64,000 nt of DNA from Phosphoribacter sp037045055 (GTDB lineage Bacteria; Actinomycetota; Actinomycetes; Actinomycetales; Dermatophilaceae): NCBI GenBank assembly GCA_037045055.1, contig JBAOHJ010000003.1, positions 1,116,001 through 1,180,000 on the forward strand, given 5' to 3'. Position 1 is the stretch's first letter. Each line of letters starts with the position of its first letter. Under the pieces are notes generated by a model, which was not told where the DNA came from, did no database searches, and worked only from the letters and a program-made list of their open reading frames with translations. The position numbers and the translations under genes were made by a program. Below, piece by piece: positions 9,020 to 17,031 of the stretch.

Positions 9020-9071
9020 CGGTAGGTGTGGCGGATCGCGCGGCATGCCGCGCGATCCGCTGCACCTACCG
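9020..9071. repeat. 52-bp near-perfect palindrome
   Basis: The central 30 bases (9031-9060) are a perfect inverted repeat, GCGGATCGCGCGGCA meeting its complement with no loop. Beyond a symmetric TG/TG mismatch on each side, the arms continue for 9 more bases (CGGTAGGTG against CACCTACCG). The centre reads CGGCATGCCG, one base from the GTATGCCG signal seen across the window. It has no T-tract and lies about 140 bp past pckG, after that gene's own hairpin, so a terminator role is not obvious. A cruciform, protein-binding site or small mobile palindrome are alternatives. Confidence 0.85.
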
Positions 9072-9524
9072 ACTCACTACCGACCCGCCGGGCTCGTAGT
9101 CCCGGCACGCCCGTCGATCCCACCCGGCCCGGGCCCGAGCCCGCCGGCGCCGCCGCGCCCGCCCGGGCCCGCTGAGCCCGAGCACACCTACGGCGACCAG
9201 TGCGGTGGCGCGGCCGCTCCAGCGGCGCGGCGGAGGGTTCGGCGTCGTCGTGCCGGCCGCCGCGGGATCCGGCCCAGAGGCAGTGGCTAGCGGTGCCGCA
9301 GGCTCGGGTCGACCCGCGCGTTCGGGTCGACCCCCGCGTTCGGGATAGCCGGCCAGCTCGTGTCCGCCGGCTAGCTCGGGTCGGCCGGCCGACTCGGGGA
9401 AGCTGGCCTCGGGAAGCTGCGGCACGGCATACCTCGTCTGTTCGTACCCGCCGGGACTCTCCCAGAGTGGCCCGGCGGCCTGTGCCGACGCTGTGCCAGC
9501 ACTGTGGCCACCACGTGGGAGCAC
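9066..9524 (-). pseudogene. Possible remnant of an HtrA-type serine protease N-terminus
   Basis: The minus frame reads a low-complexity Pro/Gly/Glu-rich cytoplasmic tail (GYEQTRYAVPQLPEASF, repeated GRPELAGG-like units) and then one hydrophobic segment (SGRATALVAVGVLGLSG). After that the frame turns into Arg-rich nonsense and stops. Membrane-anchored HtrA/PepD proteases of actinobacteria start with just such a tail plus one membrane helix and are often encoded next to MprAB/TrcRS genes, as here (divergent). The trypsin domain is absent. This is a tentative reading; it could be a chance frame in G+C-rich DNA. Confidence 0.25.
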
Positions 9525-9596
9525 CCCCTCGGTTCACAGAAAGGCCACAGCAGGAGCACATGGGCTTCTCACCGGCCGCAATGGACAATCGCAGGC

Positions 9597-10334
9597 ATGA
9601 ACCGCCGGACCGTCGCCCCGCAGAAGCTCCAGCGTCCCGACGGCACCCCGCCTCGGGTGCTGGTCGTCGACGACGAGGCCAATCTCACCGAGCTGCTGGG
9701 GATGGCCCTGCGATACGAGGGGTGGGAGGTGCGTGCGGCGGCCACCGGCATGGCCGCGGTGCGCGCGGCTCGGGAGTTCGAGCCCGACGCCGTGGCCCTG
9801 GACATGATGCTGCCCGACATGGACGGCCTGGAGGTGCTGCGCCGGATGCGCGAGCACAACGAGCGAATCCCGGTGCTGTTCCTCACCGCTCGCGACGCGG
9901 TCGAGGACCGCATCGCCGGGCTCACCGCCGGGGGCGACGACTACGTCACCAAGCCGTTCAGTCTGGAGGAGGTCGTCGCCCGGCTGCGGGCGCTGATGCG
10001 CCGCACCGTGCTGGTCGCCCAGGACGAGGACGACTCGATCCTCGTCGTCGGCGATCTCACCCTCGACGAGGACTCCCACGAGGTCACCCGCGGCGGCGCC
10101 CAGATCCAGCTCACCGCCACCGAGTTCGAGCTGCTCCGCTACCTCATGCGCAACCCCAAGCGGGTGCTGTCCAAGGCCCAGATCCTCGACCGGGTGTGGA
10201 ACTACGACTTCGGCGGTCAGGCCAACGTCGTGGAGCTGTACATCTCCTACCTGCGCAAGAAGGTCGACGCCGGCCGCGAGCCGATGATCCACACGATGCG
10301 TGGCGTGGGGTACGTCCTCAAGCCGGCGAGCTGA
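9597..10334 (+). CDS. OmpR/PhoB-family response regulator (TrcR/MprA-like)
   Basis: Cytoplasmic transcription factor of a two-component system, 245 residues. The receiver domain spans about residues 18-130, with VLVVDDEANLTELL at its start, the phospho-acceptor Asp in ALDMMLPDMDG, the Thr of FLTARD and the Lys of TKPFS. The C-terminal winged helix (about 145-243) has ELLRYLMRNPKRVLSK and RGVGYVLK. ATG 9597 follows CGCAGGC; upstream in-frame codons do not look like protein. The sensor kinase starts 10 bp after the stop, so the two are co-transcribed. Closest resemblance is to TrcR/MprA of mycobacteria; target genes cannot be read from the sequence. Confidence 0.95.
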   Translation: MNRRTVAPQKLQRPDGTPPRVLVVDDEANLTELLGMALRYEGWEVRAAATGMAAVRAAREFEPDAVALDMMLPDMDGLEVLRRMREHNERIPVLFLTARDAVEDRIAGLTAGGDDYVTKPFSLEEVVARLRALMRRTVLVAQDEDDSILVVGDLTLDEDSHEVTRGGAQIQLTATEFELLRYLMRNPKRVLSKAQILDRVWNYDFGGQANVVELYISYLRKKVDAGREPMIHTMRGVGYVLKPAS

Positions 10335-10344
10335 CGAGCCCGGT

Positions 10345-11964
10345 ATGCCGCCCACCTCCACCCCGAGCCCCGCAGCCGGCGGGCCCGACGAGGGCGCCGA
10401 CCGGACGGCCCCCACCCCCACCCCCCGACGGCGGTTGGACATCTCCGGGTGGTCGCTGCGGGCCAAGCTGGTGGCCTCGATGCTCGCCCTGTTCACCGCG
10501 ATCAGCCTCATCACCGGGCTGGCCTCGGTGGTGGCGCTCAACCGCTTCCTCACCGGTCAGATCGACGAGCAGCTGCGCAGCTCGCTGGGGCGCTTCGTCA
10601 ACTCCCCGGACGGGCGGCTGCCCGACTCCGACGTGCGCCGCGGGCCGGGCAACGAGGGGCTGCTGGCCAGTCTGGCCGGCGACCTCGGCATCGGCTGGGC
10701 GACCGGAGCGAACGGGCAGCGGGTGTCGTTGACCGCCGAGCAGCTCACCCTGCTCGACGACGCCAGCCTCGGCAGGGAGCCCGAGACCGTCGACCTCGGC
10801 GGGTCAGTCGGGGCCTACCGGGTCATGGCCGCCAGCGCGGCGACCCGCACCGGCGGCAGCGCCACCATCATCGTGGGCCTGCCGACCGAGCCACAGGAGC
10901 GCACCCTCTCGGCGATCACGTTGGCCGCCGGCACGACCGGGCTGCTCGGCCTGGTCGTGATGGGGGTCGCCGGAGGGTGGCTGGTCAAGCGGAACCTGCG
11001 ACCCCTGACCCGGGTGGCGGCGACCGCCACGAGGGTCTCCAAGCTCCCGCTCGCCACCGGCAAGGTCGCCCTCGCCGAGCGGGTGCCGGAGCGGGACACC
11101 GACCGACGCACCGAGGTCGGTCAGGTCGGGGCCGCGCTCAACGGGCTGCTGGACCATGTCGACAACGCCCTCAACGAACGTCACCGCAGCGAGCAACGGG
11201 TCCGCCAGTTCGTCGCCGACGCCTCGCACGAGCTGCGCACCCCGTTGGCCTCGATCCGCGGGTATGCCGAGCTGACCCGCCGCGAGCGCGAGCCCGTCCC
11301 GGCGTCGGTGAGCCACGCCCTCAGCCGCGTCGAGTCTGAGGCCACCCGGATGTCGTCGCTGGTCGACGACCTGCTCCTGCTCGCCCGCCTCGACGCCGGC
11401 CGCCCGCTGGACGCCGACGAGGTGGACCTGTCCGAGCTCGTCGTCAACGCGGTGAGCGACGCGCACGCCGCATCACCGGACCACACCTGGGCGCTGGACC
11501 TGCCCGGTGAACCGGTCCTCGTGCGGGGCGACACCGCGCGGCTGCACCAGATCGTCGCCAACCTGTTGGGCAACGCCAGGGTGCACACCGTCCCGGGCAC
11601 GACCGTGCGCACCAGCCTGGCGCAGCACGGTGACCGGGTCCGGCTCTCGGTGCACGACGACGGCCCTGGCGTCCCGGAGCAGTTGCAGCCCAACGTCTTC
11701 CAGCGCTTTGCCCGCGGCGACACGTCGCGCAGCAGCTCCGCCGGCAGCACCGGTCTGGGCCTGTCCATCGTCGCCGCCGTGGCCCAGGCCCACGGCGGGT
11801 CGGTCGAGATGTCCAGCCGTCCGGGCGACACGACGTTCTCGGTCGTCCTGCCCGCCGAGGACGCCACGCCCCGGGCCGCGACGGCACCGACCGCCGCGTC
11901 GGTGGCCGCCCCGACCGCGTCGCTGGGCCGGGTCTCGGTCGGGTCCCGGGACGCCGCGGGATAG
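10345..11964 (+). CDS. Membrane sensor histidine kinase, partner of the upstream regulator
   Basis: A 539-residue sensor kinase. A cytoplasmic Pro-rich N-terminus is followed by a first membrane helix (about 35-60, VASMLALFTAISLITGLASV), an extracytoplasmic sensor of about 130 residues, a second helix (LLGLVVMGVAGGW), a HAMP linker, the HisKA domain with phospho-His in FVADASHELRTPL, and an HATPase domain with N box NLLGNARVHT, G1 DDGPGVP and G2 GSTGLGLSIV. ATG 10345 lies inside a GTATGCCG octamer. The C-terminal 40 residues are an Ala/Thr-rich tail. It should phosphorylate the response regulator encoded 10 bp upstream. Confidence 0.95.
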   Translation: MPPTSTPSPAAGGPDEGADRTAPTPTPRRRLDISGWSLRAKLVASMLALFTAISLITGLASVVALNRFLTGQIDEQLRSSLGRFVNSPDGRLPDSDVRRGPGNEGLLASLAGDLGIGWATGANGQRVSLTAEQLTLLDDASLGREPETVDLGGSVGAYRVMAASAATRTGGSATIIVGLPTEPQERTLSAITLAAGTTGLLGLVVMGVAGGWLVKRNLRPLTRVAATATRVSKLPLATGKVALAERVPERDTDRRTEVGQVGAALNGLLDHVDNALNERHRSEQRVRQFVADASHELRTPLASIRGYAELTRREREPVPASVSHALSRVESEATRMSSLVDDLLLLARLDAGRPLDADEVDLSELVVNAVSDAHAASPDHTWALDLPGEPVLVRGDTARLHQIVANLLGNARVHTVPGTTVRTSLAQHGDRVRLSVHDDGPGVPEQLQPNVFQRFARGDTSRSSSAGSTGLGLSIVAAVAQAHGGSVEMSSRPGDTTFSVVLPAEDATPRAATAPTAASVAAPTASLGRVSVGSRDAAG

Positions 11965-12060
11965 GTCGACCGAGCTCGTCGGCGCGGCCCGGCATATCTC
12001 ATCGGGACGACCTGGCCGGCACACAGACCCCGCACAGCGCGGTGGCCGAGCGTGGTCGTC

Positions 12061-14205
12061 ATGATCGACAGCAGCGTCCTGCCCCGCCCGTCGAGCACCC
12101 CCGCGGGCGCCGAGGCCGCCGGGGCTGCCCAGGCCACCCCGGCCGCGCCCGGGGCGGGCCGCCGCCTGGGCCGGCTGTGGCGCGGGCCCGGCGACGACCC
12201 GGCCTGGGCCCGGCCCGCCCTGCTCGGTCTGCTGGCGGCCACCGCCGTCCTCTACCTGTGGAACCTCACCGCCAGCGGCTACGCCAACGCGTTCTACTCC
12301 GCCGCCGCCCAGGCCGGCTCGGCCTCGTGGACGGCGTTCTTCTACGGCAGCTCGGACGCCGCCAACGCCATCACCGTCGACAAGCCGCCGGCCTCGCTGT
12401 GGGCGATGGCGCTCTCGGTGCGCCTGCTGGGCCTGTCCTCGTTCGCGATCCTGCTGCCCGAGGCGCTCATGGGCATCGCGTCGGTCGGCGTGCTGTACGC
12501 CACGGTGAAGCGGCACTTCGGGGCCGGCGCCGGCCTGCTCGCCGGGGCCGTGTTGGCGCTCACGCCGGTCGCGGTGCTGATGTTCCGGTTCAACAACCCC
12601 GACGCGCTGTTGACCCTCTGCATGACCCTCGCCGCCTGGGCGACGATGCGCTCGGTGGAGACGGCGTCGTCGAGGTGGTTCGCCCTCGTCGGGGTGTTCG
12701 TCGGGCTGGCGTTCCTCACCAAGACACTGCAGGCCTTCCTCGTCGTGCCCGGCTTCGCCCTGGCCTATCTCGTCGCCGCACCGACGTCGCTGGCTCGACG
12801 GATCCGGGGCACCGTGCTCGGGGGCCTGGCCATCGTCGCCTCGGCCGGCTGGTGGGTGGCCATCGTCGAGCTGGTCCCCGAGAGCATGCGCCCGTACATC
12901 GGCGGCTCGCAGACCAACTCCTTCCTCGAGCTGACCTTCGGCTACAACGGGCTGGGGCGGATCAACGGCAACGAGACCGGGTCGGTCGGCGGAGGCGGCG
13001 GGGGCGGCGGGGCCGGCGGCGGCGGCAACTGGGGGGCGACCGGCCTGGCCCGGTTGTTCAACGCCGACAACGGTGGCCAGATCTCCTGGCTGATGCCCGC
13101 GGCGCTGGTCCTGCTGGTCGCCGGCCTGGTCTACCGGGCCCGCCGGCCCCGCACGGACGCCCGGCGGGCGGCATACCTGGCCTGGGGGTCGTGGTTGGTC
13201 GTGACCGCGCTGACCTTCTCGCTCATGGCGGGCATCTACCACGCGTACTACACCGTCGCGCTCGCCCCGGCGGTGGCCGCACTGGTCGCCATGGGCGCCC
13301 GGGAGGCATGGGAGCGGCGCGAGAGCAGATGGTCGCGGGCGGTGCTCGCCGTGGCGACGGCCGGCACCAGCGGCTGGGCGTTCCTGCTGCTGTCGCGTAC
13401 CACGACGTGGAACTCCTGGCTGCGCGTCGTGGCGCTGGGTCTCGGGGTCGCCGCCGCGGTGGGGATGCTGCTGGTCCGGCGCCTGCACCGGGCCGCGCTG
13501 CCGGCGCTGGTCGCCCTGGCGGTCGTCGCCGGGTTGCTCGGCCCGACCGCGTACAGCCTGCACACGGTGAGCGTCGCGCACACCGGGTCGATCGTCGCCG
13601 CCGGCCCGGCCGCCGCGGGGGTCGCGGGGCCGGGCGGTATGCCGGGGGCTGCGGGACCGGGGGGCCTGGCCGGAGGGCCGCCGGGTGGGATGGGGGCGCC
13701 GGGCCTTCCCGGTGGTGTGGGGGTGCCCGGCCTTCCCGGTGGTGCGGGGGTGCCCGGCCTGCCGGGTGGGGCGGGTGGACCGGGTGGTGCGGGTGGTCCC
13801 GCGGGCGGCGGGCTGCTCAACACCTCGACGCCCAACACCCAGGTCGTCGCGGCCTTGAGCGCCGACGCGGCGCGGTACACGTGGGTCGCCTCGGCCGTCG
13901 GGTCGCAGAACGCCGCCGGGCTGCAGCTCGGCACGGGCCTGCCGGTGATGTCGATCGGCGGCTTTAACGGCTCGGACCCCTCGCCCACCCTGGCGCAGTT
14001 CCAGCAGTACGTCGCCCAGGGCAGGATCCACTACTTTGCCGCCTCGGGCGTCGGCGGGATGCCCAACGGAGGCAGCCGCAGCTCATCCCAGATCTCGTCA
14101 TGGGTGGCCGCCAACTTCACCAGTGTCACCATCGGCGGGTCCCGCTTCTACGACCTCACCGTGCCGCTGGCCGCCGGGGCGGCGACCGCGAGCGCGGCGA
14201 GCTGA
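12061..14205 (+). CDS. GT39/ArnT-like integral membrane glycosyltransferase with collagen-like segment
   Basis: A 714-residue polytopic membrane protein. The first extracytoplasmic loop has TASGYANAFYSAAAQ and ITVDKPPASLW, the acidic/DKPP signature of the bacterial mannosyl/aminoarabinosyl-transferase-like GT39 family, which moves sugars from polyprenyl phosphates onto acceptors outside the membrane. About 12 helices follow. A Gly-rich loop at about 308-322 and a Gly-Pro-rich collagen-like stretch near 540-580 (GLPGGVGVPGLPGG and similar) precede a soluble C-terminal domain. The start could also be GTG 12052; ATG 12061 is taken. A GtrA-family flippase-like gene follows at once, suggesting joint work in cell-envelope glycosylation. 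Confidence 0.88.
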   Translation: MIDSSVLPRPSSTPAGAEAAGAAQATPAAPGAGRRLGRLWRGPGDDPAWARPALLGLLAATAVLYLWNLTASGYANAFYSAAAQAGSASWTAFFYGSSDAANAITVDKPPASLWAMALSVRLLGLSSFAILLPEALMGIASVGVLYATVKRHFGAGAGLLAGAVLALTPVAVLMFRFNNPDALLTLCMTLAAWATMRSVETASSRWFALVGVFVGLAFLTKTLQAFLVVPGFALAYLVAAPTSLARRIRGTVLGGLAIVASAGWWVAIVELVPESMRPYIGGSQTNSFLELTFGYNGLGRINGNETGSVGGGGGGGGAGGGGNWGATGLARLFNADNGGQISWLMPAALVLLVAGLVYRARRPRTDARRAAYLAWGSWLVVTALTFSLMAGIYHAYYTVALAPAVAALVAMGAREAWERRESRWSRAVLAVATAGTSGWAFLLLSRTTTWNSWLRVVALGLGVAAAVGMLLVRRLHRAALPALVALAVVAGLLGPTAYSLHTVSVAHTGSIVAAGPAAAGVAGPGGMPGAAGPGGLAGGPPGGMGAPGLPGGVGVPGLPGGAGVPGLPGGAGGPGGAGGPAGGGLLNTSTPNTQVVAALSADAARYTWVASAVGSQNAAGLQLGTGLPVMSIGGFNGSDPSPTLAQFQQYVAQGRIHYFAASGVGGMPNGGSRSSSQISSWVAANFTSVTIGGSRFYDLTVPLAAGAATASAAS

Positions 14206-14215
14206 GGTGGGCGCA

Positions 14216-14677
14216 GTGGTCACCGTCCCGGCCCCGGTGCCGGCGACGCCGACCCCGCAGGTGGCGCCGGGGTCGGGTCGACTGGCCGTCGAGCTGCGTC
14301 GGTTCGCCGTGGTCGGGGCGGTGTCCACCGTGCTCCAGCTGGGTCTGTTCGCCGCGCTGCACCTGGCCGTGGCGGCGCAGGCCGCCAACGTCGTCTCGCT
14401 GGCCCTGTCCACGGTGGTCAACACCGCGGCCAACGGATCGTGGACCTTCCGCGGGCGCCGCGCGGCGAGGCGGTCGGCGACGTCGGCCCAAGTGCTCGCC
14501 TTCGGGGTGTTCGCCCTGACCTGGGCGGCCACCAGCGCTGCTCTGACCCTGCTGGAGGCCGCGGCACCGGCTGCGCCGCTGTGGCTCGCCGTGGGCGCCG
14601 TCGCCGCTGGGACCGCCCTGTCGACGGTGGTGCGGTTCGTCGCGATGCGCCACTGGATCTTCGCGCGCCGGCGCTGA
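14216..14677 (+). CDS. GtrA-family membrane protein
   Basis: A 153-residue protein with four predicted membrane helices and the GtrA signature (ELRRFAVVGAVSTVLQLGLF near the N-terminus, STVVNTAANGSWTF in the middle, TVVRFVAMRHWIF at the end). GtrA proteins are thought to help flip polyprenyl-phosphate-linked sugars. GTG 14216 is preferred because GAGGTGG lies 6 bases before it; GTG 14207, directly after the upstream stop, is the alternative. It forms an operon with the GT39-like glycosyltransferase. Confidence 0.88.
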   Translation: MVTVPAPVPATPTPQVAPGSGRLAVELRRFAVVGAVSTVLQLGLFAALHLAVAAQAANVVSLALSTVVNTAANGSWTFRGRRAARRSATSAQVLAFGVFALTWAATSAALTLLEAAAPAAPLWLAVGAVAAGTALSTVVRFVAMRHWIFARRR

Positions 14678-14705
14678 GCCGGCCACCGACGAGCTCGGTA
14701 CGCCG

Positions 14706-14795
14706 TGGCGGAGGCGGCGGGATTTGAACCCGCGAGGGGTGTTATCCCCAACCCGCTTAGCAGGCGGGCGCACTAGGCCGCTATGCGACGCCTCC
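14706..14795 (-). tRNA. tRNA-Ser (anticodon GCT)
   Basis: Minus strand, type II tRNA with a long variable arm. Acceptor stem GGAGGCG/CGCCTCC, anticodon stem CCCGC/GCGGG around CTGCTAA (anticodon GCT), variable arm TTGGGGATAACACCCC, T-arm GGTTCAAATCC. Discriminator G and an encoded CCA (14706-14708). Confidence 0.97.
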
Positions 14796-14931
14796 ACGCC
14801 CCGCGGACGGGGCCAGCACAGGGTATCGGCCGCACTGGTGCCCGCCAAACCGCCCCCGAGCTCGTGTCCTACCGGCCCGCGAGTCGTCCCGGCGGCACAA
14901 TGGCAACGCCGTCGAGGGTGAGGGACGCACC

Positions 14932-16422
14932 GTGCACATGGACCAGGGCAAGGCCGCCGCGGCGGCCGGCGCCCGCCGCTTGGAGCGGCTGCGGATTCAC
15001 CGGATCGCGCGGCGGTCGGCCCTGCTTACCACGTGCAGCGCCCTCGTGCCCGGGCTGGGCCTGGTCGGCACGCGGCACCGCCGGCTGGGCCTGCTCACCA
15101 CGCTGGCGGCCGGGCTGCTTGGGGTGGGCCTCGTCGCGGTGGCCAAGGGCTGGGGCCTGGGCGGCGCCATCGGCTACCTCGCGGTCCGGCCGGACGTCCT
15201 GCTGACATTGACGCTGTGCCTCGTGCCGGTGACCCTGTTCTGGCTCTTCGAGGTCGTCCTCACCCATCGCGAGACCCGCCACGCGGGATACGACCGCTTC
15301 CAGCGGGTCGCCCTGGGGCTGCTCACCCTCGCCCTGTGCGCCCTGGTCATCACCCCGCTGGCGCAGTTCGGCCGGTATGCCGTCGCGCAGCGCGACGCCC
15401 TCGCGTCGGTGTTCACCGGTCGGGCCGACCGCGACCCCGGGCCGCCCTGGGGCACGGCCGGGCGCGTCAACGTCCTGCTCGTCGGGTCGGACTTGGGCAG
15501 TGACCGGACCCGGGTGAGCACCGACTCGATCGTCGTGGCGAGCATCGACCCGACCTCCGGCGACACGGTGTACATCACCCTGCCCGCCGAGTTGCGCAAC
15601 GTCCCCTTCCCGCCGTCCAGCCCCCTGGCGAAGCTGTGGCCCAGCGGGTACAACTGCGGGGCGCTGTGCCCGCTGGGCAACGTGTGGAACGAGGCGACCA
15701 ACCACCCGGACCTGTTCAAGAACGACCGGTCGCCTGGGCTGAGCACCCTCAAGGGGGTCGTCGGTCAGATTACCGGGCTGCAGGTCCACGCCACCGTGGT
15801 CGTCGACCTCAAGAGCACGCCGGTGCTGGTCGACGCGCTCGGCGGGTTGGCCGTCCAGGTGCTCGAGCGCATCCCCGTGCAGCCCCGCACGGACGCGACC
15901 GGGAAGGTCATCGGTGCCGCCGGTTGGGTCGAGCCCGGCGCCCGACGCCTGGACGGGACGCAGACGCTGTGGTGGCTGCGGGCCTCCCCCGACGACGCCA
16001 CCCGCTGGGCTCGTGAGCAGTGCCTGGTGCGCTCGCTGGCCGCCGCGGTGACGCCGGCCGGTCTGCTGCGCTCCTGGCCCGACATCGCCCGCGCGGCCAA
16101 GACCAGCGTCTCGACCGACGTCACCCTCGCGGACCTGCCGGCCTGGTCGGAGCTGATTGCCGGTATGCCGCGCGGCGCCGCGACCGCCCTCGCGCTGACT
16201 GCCGAGAACGCCTCGGCGGCGGCCCCCGACTTCGCCCGGCTGCGCGCGGCGATCCAATCGGCGGTCGGCGCGGCCCCGACGACGCCGGCGGCGCCGCCTG
16301 TCCGGCCGAGCGCGGCCCCGACGGCGAAACCCTCGGCCAAAACCGCCAAGAGCCAGCCCGCGCCGGTGACCCCGGTGGCACCCACCCTGCCCACCCCGGG
16401 TCCGCTGGCCGGCGGGTGCTGA
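14932..16422 (+). CDS. LytR-CpsA-Psr (LCP) family protein
   Basis: A 496-residue membrane protein of the LCP family, which attaches teichoic-acid or arabinogalactan-like polymers to peptidoglycan. The N-terminal 150 residues hold several hydrophobic segments. The LCP domain begins near residue 180 with VNVLLVGSDLG and TRVSTDSIVVASIDP, containing the conserved pyrophosphate-binding Asp and Arg residues, and runs to about residue 375. The last 60 residues are a Pro/Ala/Lys-rich tail. GTG 14932 has GAGGG 7 bases upstream; ATG 14938 is an alternative. A 35-bp tandem duplication covers the stop codon, so the codons after TGA would still encode a similar Pro-rich tail. Confidence 0.88.
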   Translation: MHMDQGKAAAAAGARRLERLRIHRIARRSALLTTCSALVPGLGLVGTRHRRLGLLTTLAAGLLGVGLVAVAKGWGLGGAIGYLAVRPDVLLTLTLCLVPVTLFWLFEVVLTHRETRHAGYDRFQRVALGLLTLALCALVITPLAQFGRYAVAQRDALASVFTGRADRDPGPPWGTAGRVNVLLVGSDLGSDRTRVSTDSIVVASIDPTSGDTVYITLPAELRNVPFPPSSPLAKLWPSGYNCGALCPLGNVWNEATNHPDLFKNDRSPGLSTLKGVVGQITGLQVHATVVVDLKSTPVLVDALGGLAVQVLERIPVQPRTDATGKVIGAAGWVEPGARRLDGTQTLWWLRASPDDATRWAREQCLVRSLAAAVTPAGLLRSWPDIARAAKTSVSTDVTLADLPAWSELIAGMPRGAATALALTAENASAAAPDFARLRAAIQSAVGAAPTTPAAPPVRPSAAPTAKPSAKTAKSQPAPVTPVAPTLPTPGPLAGGC

Positions 16423-16449
16423 CCGACACCCCGGGTCCGCTGGCCGGCG
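16392..16449. repeat. Tandem duplication across the LCP gene stop
   Basis: The 23 bases at 16392-16414 (starting CACCCCGGGTCCGCTGG) recur exactly at 16427-16449, 35 bp apart, with the TGA at 16420-16422 between them. This is a local duplication that moved or created the gene's end. Confidence 0.85.
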
Positions 16450-16528
16450 CGACGCGCAAGACCGACGGGCGGCGCGGGGTGATGGCGGCCCGTCGGGCCC
16501 GGTAAGTGACGGCCGTCGGGTCGGACGC

Positions 16529-16567
16529 CGATCAGCCCCCCGTGCCGGCTGGCCGAGGGGCTGATCG
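16529..16567 (-). terminator. Hairpin terminator between the LCP and cold-shock genes
   Basis: An 11-bp perfect stem, CGATCAGCCCC pairing with GGGGCTGATCG, with a 17-base G+C-rich loop. It lies about 30 bp beyond the stop of the minus-strand cold-shock gene and about 105 bp beyond the plus-strand LCP gene, so it could serve both convergent genes. No clear T-tract. Confidence 0.6.
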
Positions 16568-16596
16568 TTGACCTGAGGTCGGTGCCGAGCTCTCGC

Positions 16597-16800
16597 TCAG
16601 AGCGGACGGACCGCGTCCGCCTGCGGGCCCTTCGGACCCTGGGTGACCTCGAACTCGACCCGCTGGGCCTCGTCGAGGGTGCGGTAGCCGCTGGTCTGGA
16701 TGGCGGAGTAGTGCACGAAGACGTCCGGGCCACCGCCGTCCTGCGCGATGAAACCGAAACCCTTCTCAGCGTTGAACCACTTGACGGTTCCTTGTGCCAT
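16597..16800 (-). CDS. Cold-shock protein (CspA family)
   Basis: A 67-residue single cold-shock domain that binds single-stranded RNA/DNA and melts RNA structure. RNP1 is KGFGFIAQ, RNP2 VFVHYSAI, and MAQGTVKWFNAEKG is the standard start. An AGAGAG stretch lies about 9 bases before ATG 16800. The gap of about 230 bp to the next gene leaves room for the long regulatory 5' leader usual for csp mRNAs; no specific structure was worked out. The frame stays open far upstream, but conservation begins at this Met. Confidence 0.97.
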   Translation of the reverse strand: MAQGTVKWFNAEKGFGFIAQDGGGPDVFVHYSAIQTSGYRTLDEAQRVEFEVTQGPKGPQADAVRPL

Positions 16801-17031
16801 GGGGACAACTCTCTTTTCGTTACTGACGACCCGAGACCCACCCATCGCAGGTCCCGGTAGCTGCCGCCCGACCCCACACCCTACGGAACAGACACGCCCA
16901 CCACATGATCTGCAGCGGGCGGAAGTCTTCGACCTGCGAGGAACTGCAACTGCAACCGCGCCGACGTTAGCACGCGCCGGCGCCTGCTCCACACGCTCCG
17001 ATCGGCGAATTTGCCCTACCCGTCGGTAGTC

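Noticed and set aside
8589..9290. Plus-strand frame continuing across the end of pckG into the palindrome
   Set aside because: Out of frame with pckG, Arg/Ala-rich noise without motif.
6739..9588. Very long minus-strand open frame (949 codons) opposite pckG
   Set aside because: It is the antisense of a fully conserved enzyme gene and tRNA-Arg, has no motifs, and reflects stop-codon scarcity in G+C-rich DNA.
11473..14031. 852-codon minus-strand frame opposite the glycosyltransferase
   Set aside because: Composition is Arg/Gly/Pro-rich noise, while the plus strand shows membrane helices and GT39 motifs.
16801..17031. Upstream region of the cold-shock gene considered as a riboswitch
   Set aside because: A long csp leader is expected, but no known aptamer core could be recognised by eye.
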